The notes under the pieces are model-generated. The model did no database searches. It saw nothing but the letters and a program-made list of their open reading frames with translations, and had not been told where the DNA came from. 64,000 nt of DNA from Gnetum montanum (Eukaryota; Streptophyta; Gnetopsida; Gnetales; Gnetaceae): assembly GCA_015680685.1 (NCBI GenBank), contig MNCI01002192.1:165305-229304 (forward strand), written 5' to 3'. A program made the translations under genes and the position numbers. Shown piece after piece: positions 11,297 to 23,136 of this stretch; positions within the stretch are counted from its first letter, which is position 1; each line of letters starts with the position of its first letter.

Positions 11297-13740
11297 ATGG
11301 ATGAATTTAGCAAGAAAGTTAACTTGGAAACTCATCATGAAGAGCATGATGAGTTAGAGGCCAAACCGAATCTTAATGCCTTCATTGGGAGCCTTTTCCA
11401 GCAATCAGCTTTCCAAACCATTATAGGAAATTTGGCCTCTCCTACATCATTCGTGAGACAACTTTTCCAACCTTTTTTTCCACATGCCTAGCCTACTATG
11501 TTTGGATCAATGCCCATCATTGCTACTCACCAAGCATAACCGGTTCCTCAATTACCCTCACTCTTCTCATTAATGTCTTTTGTAACATAGCCTTGCTCAA
11601 TGCAAATGTCACCTGTGGTGTTCACCATGGCTCGTCCCTTCTCCATTTTAGTGGGAATCTCAGTGGGACCCTAGGTGACTCAAGCTTTCCATGCTCCATT
11701 TCCCCCCTTTGTCCCTGAAATACTCATGTATACTTCTTTTTCACTTTTCAGCCCACCTATAACCATGATTACACAACCTCTACAATCATTACCACTACCT
11801 ATCGCGAAGCCACCAACCTTCAAACTTCCCCTTCAACCATTTGTACAAAGCCCATAATCTGCCAAAGTGCTCCAAGGCTTGGATCAAGCCTTCCAAATGA
11901 TCCAACACCTCATAGGAGTACTGCACAAGCTTAAAGCTTCCACCACATAGATAGTCGAGGTAATGGACTTTTATTAGGATGATTTCATTAGTTTGACTAT
12001 CCCTCAAATCACTCTTTTCCCAAGCATTCCCATATCATAGTTCACCAAGTACAATGGTGAGGGTGATTTTAATGCACACCCTAACATCTTTTATTCTAAA
12101 TGCTTGTTACTATAGGTTGGGCCTCATACAATTATGTGAATCTTTCCTATGTCCATTATTGGAAAAGCCTTGAACTAGTACCACATGTTTCCTAGAGGAT
12201 CTATTGCCTCACTAGAGGACTTGATTTTAAAATTTGTGAATCATTTCAAGTATAAATTGAAACTAGACACCACCTTGGATCAATTGATGAAAATTAAATA
12301 GGGGCCTATTGAACCTATTCATAAGTTTATCCAAATATGGAATGCTCTACTTAATAAGATTCTTGAGTCTATAGCTAAAACCCATCTTCTAACCATTTTC
12401 AAGGATGCAATTAATGATTTCATCAAGTCCAAACTATATTATTTAGACCTATGGTCTCTTAGCTAGGCTTTCTCACAAATTGAAAACATAGAGGATGCTA
12501 TCAAGGCTAGTCATGACCCTACCTATGTAGCATACAAGAATCATCACACAAGGAAGGATAAGGATAGGGAAAAGTAGAACCATGTAGCCATGGCCACTAT
12601 GACCAAAGAGAATAAGACTTCATAGGGGTCAAAAACAAGTCAACCCAAGGTCTTTGCTACAAACAACAAATCATCAATATTAGAGGACTCTATCTCAAAC
12701 CATACAAGGCCTAAATTTAACAAGAAACATTGGTTGAAGTACACCAAGTTTTCTGTATAACCATCTGATCTCATTAACTAGTTGCTCAAGAGTGGCCAAA
12801 TCCAATACAAGAAAATGATCGAGAATGTCCACAAGAGGCATGATTGACTATGCAAAATCACTAAGTATCCCACTCTAGCAACCGAGGATGGTCCAATAGA
12901 ACCAAAATACTTCAAAATTAACCAATTTCATCATCATCATTAGTTGCAAGGTCATGATACTAATTCCTATTTAGCCCTAAAGGATGACTTGCAAAAGATG
13001 ATAGACAATGGAGAGCTAATGCTTGATACCTCCAACCTACTTAGGCCTCAAAACCAATATATGCAGGTATATAAAGAACCATTGAATGCAAGCAAAAATC
13101 TATACATGAAAGAAGTATTCAACTTTAGCAACAACCCAAGACATGCTAGGGAGTTTTTTGTGATTTGGGTGCCTCTTTATGATAAAATGAAACCTTCAAC
13201 TTCATCTAGTTTAAGGACTCCTTTTGTTGTAAGGATATCATCAGCAACTCCTCACAAATAATTGTTCATCATTAGAGTATCCCCTCTCGCTGTTGCCAAA
13301 CCTACAACCCAAATTGATTAATATCCTCCTATGGTGACTAATACAATGACTTCTTCATAACCCAAAATCAATAAATTACTACCAAGAAACATAAGAAGTA
13401 TGTCCCAAAGCCCAAGGTCAAAGGCAACAAGCATGTGAAGGCTTGGAAGGAGGTGGACCCACCAAAGCCTATGCCTCTTTCAAACATTCCCATGAGCTTC
13501 AACACTTAAAATGCTTTAAACAATTAGCCAAGGAAGGACTAAAAACTACAAGAGAAGGAAAAGGGGGCTAAGCTACAAACCTTAAAAATTGATATTTAAA
13601 TCCTAGGACAAATGGAGGAAGTTAAAGTTAATAAGAATGGGAAATCAAAAACCCTTGAAAAATACTTCCTTAACACCATGGAATATGTGAAGCTATGTTT
13701 GAAATAGAAAAACACTTCTTTTAGCCTATATGACCTAGTG
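11297..13740 (+). pseudogene. Element A gag (Tat-lineage Ty3/gypsy)
   Basis: Gag of the long element A. A first open stretch (11297-11491) begins MDEFSKKVNLETHHEEHDEL and may be the N-terminus. A proline-rich segment follows (11500-11880), then the capsid domain (about 12010-12560) with FTKYNGEGDFNAHPN, MSIIGKALN and KFVNHFKYKLKLDTTLDQLM, then a lysine-rich basic tail. Near 12930-13010, HDTNSYLALKDDLQKMID matches the Tat gag motif that follows the zinc-knuckle-like HxxxGHD box. Stops are frequent and mostly look like CAA/CAG/CGA turned to TAA/TAG/TGA. The frame ends at SLYDLVIT (13720-13745) where element B is inserted and resumes at 32278. Element B gag (17105-19500) is its paralogue. Confidence 0.85.
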
Positions 13741-13745
13741 ATAAC

Positions 13746-15525
13746 TGAAACACCCTAAAATTTCAAGGCACTCTTGCTTCACCAAGGTCTTGGAAATGAG
13801 GCAAACATTTCCACAAGTGTAGCCTCATGACAGTTTGGTAAGAAATGAATGCACTAAGTTTAGACTGTTCAATTTGGCAATTTTTCTACCTCCAAAGCTG
13901 ACAGTACTGATGGACTCTCCAACCTACCCACCTGGATGTTTCACCCAACTGACAGTCTATTTAGAGACCATGCTTGGAATTGTTGATGGATGTTTTCTAG
14001 TGAAGAAGCTTGCTACACTATGCTATATAGCATAGCAAGCCTTAGAAGATAGCTACTCATGCAATCAAGTGCAAAATATTGCAGAATAGGGTGCTACGCT
14101 CTGCTATGCCAGGCAGCATAGCACAACGTAGCAAAGGAAAATCAAAAGGACTAGCTTACCAAGTGATTCTAATGAAGAAATTGCACTCGGCAAGCACTCC
14201 AGCCACCAAAACCAATTACCTTGTTCAACTTTAAGTTCTTTAGCAAGGTCCCTTACTAGAAAGTGGCGGATTGAGCAAAAAGTAGGATATGCTAGCTGCT
14301 ATGCTGTGCTACGCTACATAGCATAGCATAGCATAGCGATAATACAAGAGTAACAAGAAATGTTTCAAATGCAAGTTCAACAAGCTCAGAGGCTATCCTT
14401 CGCAAAAGAAAAAAGTTGCAGTTGTTAGCATGATCAAAGCTTCAAACAAGTGTTTGCAACTTCAGCACGAGTCACAGGTAAAGCCAACTACTACGCTATG
14501 CTATGCTACATAGCGTAGCATAGAATAGCAGAGATGCAAACTAAATGAAGTGCTTCAAAAGTTAACTTGATGTGCACCGAAGCTTCCAACAGATGTAGTT
14601 GACTTCAACACAATTTTTTTTTTCAAACTGGTGGCTACGCTATGCCAACGTGCTACGCTACATAGCATAGCATATCTTAGCAAATAGCTACACTACACCA
14701 GTATGCTTCATCTCTTACTTGCATTGTTTGCACACTTGACACCAGCACTCCTAGTTTCAACAACATGATTGCAGCGTAGCAGGTTCACAATCGGCGTTGC
14801 ATATCCATGTAATATGGGCATGTCAGCATCTTGTAAGTCTAGGACACATGGCATCTAAACCACATCTCTCACCTGCTCTTGGCCCTATAAATACCTCGAT
14901 GAGCGATGCTTAAAGGCTTGGCAAACTTGGTTGGCAGGTTGCCAAAAATTTGATTGGAAAATTGAGAATCTTATTGGCAAGTTGGGAAATTGGAAATTTA
15001 TTGGGTTAGCAAGTTTCAGCGTTTGGCAATTTTTTGCATTAGCACTTGACATTAGCTTTTTTCTTGTTGGCATTTTGCACTGTTAGCTTTTAAGCTTGTA
15101 CTAGAAAAAAACATAGTTGACGTATTTCAGGCGTTCCAGTCACTCGTAGACTCTCCGTGTGCCTCTGACATTATATAACTTGTTATACATTTTCAAGCAA
15201 AGAAGAGAATTGAACCCACGACTTTGCGGTGGTGTATTTTCTTATCCCATTTACTTTGTGATTTCTTCATTGTCATCATTGTTTAGCATCATTTTCTTTA
15301 TCATTGCATTTATTGATCATTGGTTAGATCTCATGTATTTTGCACTTAGAACAACATTTACAAAAGGTTAAGTTACACTAGTTAAGTCCCTATTTAATTG
15401 ACCAGACCATTCAAGGTTCCCCATTTCCATTTTATTCAGCATGATCCTCATATGGATTCAAGGTTAAAACTATTTGCCCAACGACCTCTTGATGTTTCTA
15501 GCCACCGACGTTTTCGGTCACTACA
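13746..15525 (+). mobile_element. Element B left LTR
   Basis: It starts TGAAACACCC at 13746 and ends TCACTACA at 15525. It is preceded by ATAAC (13741-13745) and followed by ATAAC (15526-15530), a 5-bp target duplication. Length is 1780 bp; the partner LTR is 30464-32277. A TATA box lies at 14886. It contains several palindromic clusters built of TAGCA/GCTAT/GCTAC pentamers (for example 14015-14040, 14290-14340, 14495-14530, 14635-14670). Unexpectedly the sequence right after it is not element B leader but element A protease (15526-16433), as also seen after the right LTR. Confidence 0.88.
14886..14893 (+). promoter_or_regulatory. TATA box of element B left LTR
   Basis: TATAAATA within CCCTATAAATACCTCGATG. 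It is conserved at the same LTR position in the right LTR (31663-31670), although the LTRs have diverged. It is the likely core promoter of the genomic RNA. Confidence 0.75.
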
Positions 15526-16433
15526 ATAACTTCTTCTACTCACCACGAAGCCTTAGTAAAGGTGTTGATCTCAATTCCTATTATTAAAAACATCCTTGCT
15601 AATGAAGAGTCCATCCATGATACTAGTTTCCCCTAGGGAAGAAATGAAGTCAAATGTACTAGTTTTTTTTATAGTGAAGTTAAAAGTAATCCTCAGGATA
15701 GTGAGATAATAAGGGTCCCTCTCTTCATAACTACAAGGATTGGGCAATACTAGGTAGATAGGGTGCACATTGATGATGGACTAGCCACCAATGTTATACC
15801 TTTTACTATTATTGAAGGGTTAGGCCTAGCGGAGCACATTCAAAATACTTCTACCTTTGTTTTTAAATTCTTTAATAGATCATGGATGGTAGTAAAGGGT
15901 TTGATTTCACTAGACTTTGTAGTAGGGGAATAATTCCCTGCATCAACCAACTTCTTAGTGGTGGAAGAAATACTAGGATTTAACCTCATCCTGGGGAGGT
16001 CTTGGCTAACTGATTTATGAGTAGTTTCCTTTCCAATTCACCAAGAAATTCACTTACCTTATGAGGGAGGTGAAATATTTATTTAGGATGATAATGTAGT
16101 TCCATTGGTAGTAAATAACATGAACATGGAGAAAGTGTTTGAAGTGGAGTTTCAAGAAGAAACACCTACTATCAAGAATAAAGTCAAGAGGCTTGAAGGA
16201 GTAGATCAAGCCAAAACCAAAGATAACCAAGCTATTGATGCACAATGGAAAGGGCTCCCATTCAACATGGTCAATGAGAAAAATGGAAAATACAAGATTA
16301 TATAATAAAGATCGTATGCTTTCCTAATATTTTAAAGATTAGGAAATAGTTGCATGATTGAGTATGTCCCCTAATCACTTGACCCTATGTTAAGGAATGT
16401 GTGATCTTTTCTTCTTACTTTTATTTTGTAGCC
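15526..16433 (+). pseudogene. Element A protease, duplicated copy between element B left LTR and leader
   Basis: It reads as the Tat-type protease region: THHEALVKVL, then HIDDGLATNVIPF (active-site DDG near 15770-15800), then FNLILGRSWLTDL (near 15975-16015), then a charged tail to NEKNGKYKII (16054-16305). It is a near-copy of 32278-33186, and both follow an element B LTR and ATAAC. The last 410 bp of the two copies differ at only about seven positions by eye; the first 300 bp differ more. The copy ends abruptly at 16433, where element B leader sequence begins. Three or more stops interrupt it. Minus-strand open frames here are shadows. Confidence 0.82.
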
Positions 16434-17104
16434 TTTTGGTGCCTTTTCTATGTTTCACGGTAGTCCTACACACGTTCTGTACCCCGTCACGCACTAGCGT
16501 AAACGTGATACCCTTTTGCAGTTGTTTAGGCATCGTGTGGTGTATATTGGTTGCCATGATGGTTTCTTTGGAATCCCGTAGGATAGAAAGCCTCCGATCG
16601 CTACTCGATCTTCTTGTTTTTCTCATTTGTGAACCCTTTTTAGCCTTACGAAAATGATTTCCTAAAGCACTGTAGTTACTACCTCTAACGTTGAGGTTCC
16701 CCTTTCGGTTCAGGGCACCACAAGTGCCGAGCAACCGCTCAGCCTAGTGCGAAAGCTATGTTGATTTCTCAGGATCCAAAACTGATCACCTGAGAGCTTG
16801 GCATAGAAATACAAGCAATAAAACTTTCTTTGCGCTAAGGTTTAGGAAAATATACCCTTAGATACATAAGAACTCAAAGACAAACGTAGCTTCGAGTTTG
16901 CTTACTATAATAGGAGGGAATTTATTCCCACTCCTGGAATTTCCATTTCTTTGATGCAAACACATCAGTGGATCATAGATTAGCTGACATGGTTGACTAG
17001 GCCTAGGAAGCCACGAGACATGACGTCTCACTATGACGAGATGTTCCAAGATGGGAAAGAGGAACTGTATTCCTAGTCTAAGGGTGGGGGTCAAACCAAC
17101 CCTG
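16434..17104 (+). other. Element B leader with candidate primer-binding site
   Basis: Sequence unique to element B begins right at the 16433/16434 junction. Within the first bases it reads TTTTGGTGCCTTTTC; TGGTGCC at 16437 resembles the start of a tRNA-complementary primer-binding site, which normally sits 0-5 bases after an LTR. No coding region is supported before the gag start near 17100; the opposing open frames at 16390-16734 have no recognisable motifs. Confidence 0.45.
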
Positions 17105-19500
17105 CCACCATCCCTTCCACCCCATCTTTCTGGTCGAACCCGCTCTCTACTACCACTCCCTTTATGCTCACTTCCACGTCATCGCAACCCGTAGTATCAT
17201 CAACAATAGGTAGCCATGCCATGCCATCAACATATCAACATGCCTATTCCCCCGTCACATTCTCAGCCACTATCCCTCTGCAAATTGTTTCCCAATCCAT
17301 TCTTGTTTCGCACCATGCACCAATCACAGCTGCATGCAGCTCCTGCATCCATTCTAGTGTCTACACCTATCCAACTACCAATAGCAGGCCCAGTCCTACC
17401 CACATGGTGGACCCCATTCACTTCTCCTCTTGTTTCGCAACCATCGCAAATGTCCCACTATGCTTGCCACCAAACGTACCAGGTCCTGTAAATGGTACAA
17501 CCAAGTGTGGGACTATGGTTTATCCCACCCACCACACAAATGGCCTACCCCATAACCAGTGGCTATTGCTCCAACAGCACCACTTACCGGGTGGTGGACA
17601 ACACAAGCAGCACCTTTCATAGGGGCCACCCCAACGATACTACCTATGGGTCACATCATTGCCCCTACCACTCCACAAATGGGAGCTACCTCTATAGCTC
17701 CCTAACCATTCACATTGTCCCTGGGTCTGGATCAAGCATTCTAGCTTATCTAAACCCTTACTAAGGAAATCAAACACCTCAAGGCTGTCGGTTCTGACAT
17801 GGTACAAGTCATGGATTTCTACCATGATGATCCCATCAGCTTGGCAGTCCCCATGTTAACACTACCCCCTAGGATGCCACTTCCTCATTTTACAAAGTAC
17901 AATGGGAAGGGTGATCCCAACGCCCATCCTGTTACATTTAGATCTGAGTCCCTTCTTTTGTAGCAATGGCTGCATACAATCATTCGTGTCTTTGCTATGT
18001 CTTTGATGGGAAAAGCTCTGGACTGGTATCGCGTGCTCCCATGCTCCTCCATCTCAATCCTAGACGAGCTGCTAACCCAATTCATAATTCGTTTGAGATA
18101 TAAATTGATACCAGAGGTTACGCTGGATTAGTTAATGAGCGTTAAGCAAGATCCACTCGAACTAGTCCAAAAATTCATACAATGGTGGAGCGCTACCCTT
18201 AACAAGATCCATGAGCCCATTGTGGAGGCCCATCTACTAGCCATCTTTAAGGGTGTAGTGAACAACTTCATTAAGTCCAAACTATACTATCTCGCTCCAC
18301 GGACTCTTAGTCAGGATTTTGCCCAGACCAAGAGCATACAATACGCGGCTGAGGCAAGCAAAGACCCGACCTACATTGCATATAAGAACACCTTTGTGAT
18401 GAAGGATAAAGACAAGGGTAAGGCTGCAACAACCACAGTGGCTACGATGGTAATTAAAGCCAAACCCAAAAACAATAATAAGAAGAAGGTGGCCACACCA
18501 GTAACTAACCCTGCACTAGCACCAGGCAATGTAGCCTAACCTTCGACATCGGCACCTGAAGCATCCACACCACCCTAACCTAACTTTGAGCATAAATATT
18601 GCTCTAAGTACACCCTGCTACCCATCAAGCCTTCAGAATTTCTGAAGCAATTACTGGGGACAGGATATATCCAACACAAGCGGATGTTAGAGGAGGTAGC
18701 CAAAAAATATCAACGGTACTATGAACTCCTTAGGAAGCCATCCTTGGCTTTGCCAAATGAGCCGCTAGTTCTTAAGAATTTCAGGCTGGAGTGGTTCTAT
18801 TACTACCATAAATAGTGTGGTCATGATATGAATTACTTCCTGGCATTAAAGGATGACATCCAAAGAATGATTGATCAAGGGAAACTAGTTCTAGATGAAA
18901 GTAACCTAGTGTGTCTTGAAAATTAATCTCTGCATGTCTACATGGATCCTCTTAACACCAACAACGCCGGTTACATTATCAACACTATCTGTGTTGATAG
19001 TAACCCAAAGCCACCCCAGTAGTCATTTGTGGTTCATGTGCCTTAGCGTAGCGTACCAACACCACTGACGGCTAAGAAAAACTCATAGTAACCATTTTTC
19101 CTAAGAATCCCTCCCCGAACATCCACCCCTGCACCACCTGTAAGAAAAACTACACCACCACCGACTGCGTTAACATTGTAAGCACCATTCATCATCAAGG
19201 GGCCAAGCCACTCAACTGTCCCTGCCCTACATAAGATAGCACTGTAGCCTTCTCATCCAAAGAAATGAGAAGAGTGCTTAACAGGTGAGGCAAGCCTATG
19301 CTCTCGCCCTCTGCATCTATGTTCTCATTGCCAAAGGATAACGTTGCTACACACACATGGTCATCGCCACCTTGCCGGAAAGGGTCTAACCCCAGATATA
19401 AAATTATCCCTCAGGAAATTCGTCTCCTGGGACAAATGGAAGAGGAGAAAGGTAGTAAACAGGAAGGTGGCCCAGACCTCTTAAGCGCTCTTACTCAAGT
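17105..19500 (+). pseudogene. Element B gag (Tat-lineage)
   Basis: The N-terminal third (17105-17760) is rich in Pro, Thr, Ser and His and is open in more than one frame, typical of the disordered part of Tat gag. The capsid domain spans about 17780-18540: LPHFTKYNGKGDPNAHP, FAMSLMGKALDWYRVLP, then MSVKQDPLELVQKFIQWWSA (18135 on) and NNFIKSKLYYLAPRTLSQDF. A lysine-rich basic segment follows (18400-18490). Near 18785-18890, WFYYYHK.CGHDMNYFLALK is a zinc-knuckle-like box of Tat gag with cysteines replaced. Stops occur at about ten sites. Downstream lies the protease remnant. Confidence 0.87.
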
Positions 19501-19503
19501 CAA

Positions 19504-20000
19504 GCAGGCTCTAAAACAAAAAAAAACACAATGTTGAGCCTATATGACCTAATTATGACTTCCACTGCACACCGTGAGGCTTTGGTTCACATGTTAATGG
19601 CATGGGTCATGGTGAAAGGCACCATCCACATTGACTTTGTGGCAGGGGACCAGTTCCCCATGAATGCAACATTTATCATGGTGGAAGAGATGTCTAAATT
19701 TAACTTGATCTTGGGGAGGTCATGGTTAGCACAACTTAGGGCCGTCTGCTCACCCATACATCAGGAGATCCATCTACCCTATGCAGGCAGGGAGGTGGTG
19801 ATCCATGGCGACAAGGTAGCAACGCAAGCAATAAATAACGTAGATATGGAGCAAGGCTTGGAGGTCATAACCTCTAAGAATGAGGTTCCCGTCTTTGTAG
19901 ATACTAACTGTTTAGCGAAAGAACCGGCCCAACACGTCGGCTCAGAAAATGAAAATGTGTGGGCCAAGTTGCCTTTCAAGCGAAGGACAACGATGTAAAT
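19504..20000 (+). pseudogene. Element B protease, active-site region deleted
   Basis: The frame opens MLSLYDLIMTSTAHREALVH (19531 on), runs directly into MVKGTIHIDFVAGDQFP, and keeps FNLILGRSWLAQLRAV (near 19698-19745) and IHQEIHLPYAGREV. Compared with element A protease (32278-33060), about 85 codons are missing between REALVHML and MVKG, including the catalytic Asp box (HIDDGLATN in A). Element B therefore cannot have a working protease here, although this frame is otherwise open to 19998. The C-terminal tail is charged, as in A. Confidence 0.83.
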
Positions 20001-20530
20001 GAGTATCATAGCAAAGTGTCTTGACCCTATGTCTCACCAAATCCATGTTGGGTTAGAAAGCAGTTACGCATAGCATAGTAACCCCACTGCTTCCTGCCCA
20101 GTTAACATCCATTGTACACTTATTAATTATTCACTTCCCATACATCCATCTACACTAGGTTGCCTGACTAAATCCTTTAAACCATTCGTACATTCCTTTT
20201 TTTTTAACATCATTACCGTGTCCCAAAATGGCCTAAAACTACATATGGCCCAAAATGACCTAAAACTACATATTGCCCGCTAAGGCCTAAAACTAAAAAA
20301 AATTTCTTTCGTTTACATTACCCCATGGCCCGAAATGGCCTAAAACTACACGTGGCCCGAAATGACCTAAAACCAAGATACATTAAAAACATTAAAAACT
20401 AATTGCATAGATAACATATGTAATGCACAAGATCGAATAACACCAATCCTGACATAACTCATTTTTCATTCAAGGTTTCAAATAAATAATGTTTGCAATA
20501 GTTTTTACAAAAATACAAAACAAGATCTCT
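20001..20530. repeat. Spacer with GGCCTAAAACTA-type repeats at the 3' boundary of the antisense gene
   Basis: There is no coding region. Between about 20215 and 20375 the word ATGGCCTAAAACTACA recurs four or more times (as CCCAAAATGGCCTAAAACTA, AAAATGACCTAAAACTA, CGCTAAGGCCTAAAACTA and similar) at about 30-bp spacing. A related motif occurs on the other side of the antisense gene (24840-25075), after pol (28660-29090) and at the equivalent place in element A (33395-33445). Confidence 0.6.
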
Positions 20531-20535
20531 TGCTG

Positions 20536-21761
20536 TTATACATCATTTTCTCCTACATTGTCTTCCCCTGCATCACCTTCCTCTGCATTGTTATTCTTGC
20601 CCTCATAGGGCCCTACTTCTTTATCCATAATCTGCATCATAAAAAGTGAAGTAGTCAGCTAGAGTCGCAATAAAATCTAGAATGAAACAAAAATTTGCAT
20701 TATAAGTGACTAACCTCAGATGGTCCTGCATCTGTCTCGAGGGCTATGTGATCCAACCTGATTCGTATGCAGTGCCAGACCTCCTCCTCTATAATATCCA
20801 CCCAATGTCTATTACTCAAGTCAGTGTTTTTAGCAACTTTCTCCTTTTCGATGGCTGTCTATCTTGGCGGTCCCGAAGAAAAGGAGGCAGTGGCGGTCTC
20901 ACCTATGGGAAGGTTCATTTTCCGCTTAGGGGATTCATTGACCACCACTTGTTGCATGAACTTGTTGTAAGACTCAGAAGCATCAATGGCATCCAGGAAT
21001 GCTTTATGAGTATACAACTTCACTGAAGCATCCTAGTATTATTTGTGGTAGGTGGCATGTTCCAGTTTATACATACGCTTGTGGTTTTTCTGGGACTATC
21101 CCCACTTGTAAAATCTAGCACTATAATCCTTCTAGTCTTGGTTCTTCTGAGCTAATAAGTCCATCTGCATTCTTTGCTCAATTATCTCATGGGTGGCCTC
21201 ATTGTTGCGCCACATGGCTGTCCAATATCTTGCATAGTCTATGACTATCATGCGCCAACTACCATCATCGGTATAACGGGGCAGGAGGAATGCGTTTCTG
21301 GAATGGAGGTCTTCCACCTCAGTGGTCAGTTTGGCCTTCTCTCTCTCTCTCGAGCATCTGGACCCATTTCCACAGGTCTTCATTCATGTGCCTACACTCC
21401 CACAAGAAGTGTTTCGAGTAGCACCCTCTATGTTCATCTTCTCCTCTAATGCTAAAATGCATTCAGCAAAGGGATCATCAGTAGAGGTCCCCTCCCAGTT
21501 GACGTGGGCTTCCTCTTTATTAGCTAGGGCCTTTCTCTTTAAGGAACCAACATCCTCCTCATCAGTGGGGGAATCCTCCTCATTAGTCGAAACACCATCC
21601 TCATTAGCAGGAGTGTTTTCTTTGTCGACAGGAGCTCCTTCTCTCTTAACCAGGGCCCTTCCCTCAATGACCGGGGCCCCTACATCTTTATTAGCTACCC
21701 CCATTTTAGGGGTTGACATCTCTTCATTGCCTTCTTCTTCTTCTTCTTCCTCTAGCAGCAA
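20536..21761 (-). pseudogene. Element B antisense gene: C-terminal exons (acidic, coiled-coil-like)
   Basis: 3' end of the antisense gene. A splice acceptor CTAG at 21752 is followed by a poly-Glu start (EEEEEEGNEEMSTPK), an acidic E/D/T-rich stretch to about 21390, then LTTEVEDLHSRNAF, YWTAMWRNNEATHEIIEQRM and DLLAQKNQD, a helix-rich, coiled-coil-like segment. Homologous text (VDLLVRN, YKWL, KAFKLF) is present in element A near 34320-34640. The last intron is 20714-20632 (GTTAGT...GATGCAG, 83 nt). The last exon encodes an acidic tail (GPYEGKNNNAEEGDAGEDNV) ending in TAA at 20538-20536. The pieces at 21132-21383 and 21384-21761 need one frame change. Function unknown. Confidence 0.6.
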
Positions 21762-23136
21762 AGCAAGTTTGCATTAGGCTTAGCATGTTAACCTAAAATT
21801 GATGCTATGCTATGCTATGCTACCTAGCGTAGCACAGCGTAGTAGGCATTAACCAAACTAGTGAAGAAACAAACATAGAGAAAAACATTTACCAATGGAA
21901 GGATATATTCTATGTAGCTTAAACCACAATTTCTTCCTCCCTTCTTCATCCATACGAGGAGGCTCCTCAACTAGACAAGACCTCTTACGCCCAACTTAGT
22001 GGCCACTTTCTCCATGATGATACGTTTCCCCTATGATACACTGCCTGTAGTAGTAGGGGACACCTCTCCTATGTTTTCCTGGCCATGAACGTTGTGGACC
22101 ACCCGATCCTTAGTTGTCATGGAAAAAGACTCCTTGATGGCTTCTAGGGGATCCTAGGCTTAGGTGGTCTAGAATACTTGGCAAATCCATGGTTTAGAAA
22201 TCTAGTTATGATCTTGCATCACCCAAATTCCATTCTCATGGACTACCAAGAATTTTGCAAACCGCTGGAAGCAAGCTATGAAGAAGGCATGATGCACATT
22301 GAAAAGGGACTCAAGCATCGTATGAAGCTTGATCATTTTAGCTTGTAGACCTTTGCATAGATTCTTGGCCCAGTTGTAATGGGCCCCCTCTTCCATGACC
22401 TCCCTCATTATCCAAGTTTACTCAATCCCAATGATCTTGCCTTGGGACAGTAGCTTGGGGAAAGCACGGGCACGAAAAATGGGTTAAACCATTTTGGCCA
22501 CTTTTGGCTTATTCTCTTCCATGGAGATCCCTTTTCGTCCTTTCTCTACCCCTAGCCACTCCTCAATGTCCCTCTGATGATTTGCCTCCTTCTTGCTCTT
22601 TGCTCCTATAGGGAGATGATCAGTAAGAGGTCCATGAACAGTTGGTCATTGATATCAAGGATCACCTGCACACTGTGCACATGTGTGTGGAAGTGGTCTA
22701 CCTTTTTAGAGAAGGAGTCAGCTAGGGCAAGCATCTTAGCAGTAGGGATGCTTGGGTTCATGGCTAGGAACAATTCCATAAGCCCAGTGTCCTGAAGGTT
22801 TTTGGCAAGTGACTCCAGGACCCCATTGCAAAGCCACCGTTGGGTCTCGTTCCCCTCCTTGTACTTGAAGTAGATGTTAGCTTTGTGATGCCCAGAGGTG
22901 ATCACCGTTACCTCCTAGGATTTCTTCACTGCTATAGCAGTTTTCACATAAGAAAGAAAAAACTTAGATAAGGCAAAAAACCAAAAACAAAAACAAGGGA
23001 AATACTCGAACATGCAACCAACCCATAGTTTAGCTTACCAGGTATAAATGGCAATGGGAATGGCAGAAGATCCACCAATACATCTTCAATGGTGATCGAC
23101 TTAAATGGTGCCCAATCCCCATCCAAAAAATCTAGC
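21762..23136 (-). pseudogene. Element B antisense gene: central exons
   Basis: Central conserved part. The exon ending at 23039 (CKELDFLDGDWAPFKSITIE, LPFPLPFIP) is followed by a GTAAGC donor at 23038 and an acceptor near 22932. Next come HKANIYFKYKEGNETQRWL, MELFLAMNPSIPTAKMLAL and HVHSVQVILDINDQLFMDLL (22606-22905). After a frameshift comes IEEWLGVEKGRKGISM (near 22530-22580), then WAKNLCKGLQAKMIKLHTML and FAKFLVVHENGIWVMQDHN (22202-22408). The same order is found in element A at about 51960-52620 (IKEWLSIHRGSNGLPLD; FLVVKKDGKWIFHDPS). The region 21785-21845, read as intron, is a TAGCA-pentamer palindrome. No known enzyme family recognised. Confidence 0.6.

Noticed and set aside
16054-16245. 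Minus-strand frame MCINSLVIFGFG, present again at 32807-32998
   Set aside because: Its repetition is explained by the duplicated protease; it is antisense to the conserved protease tail.
17164-17764. Three overlapping plus-strand frames rich in Pro, Ser, Thr and His
   Set aside because: Low-complexity N-terminal gag open in several frames; kept as one gag feature.
21322-21777. Plus-strand Ser/Leu/Pro-rich frame
   Set aside because: Antisense shadow of the acidic Glu-rich exon of the antisense gene, which follows a splice acceptor and has a counterpart in element A.
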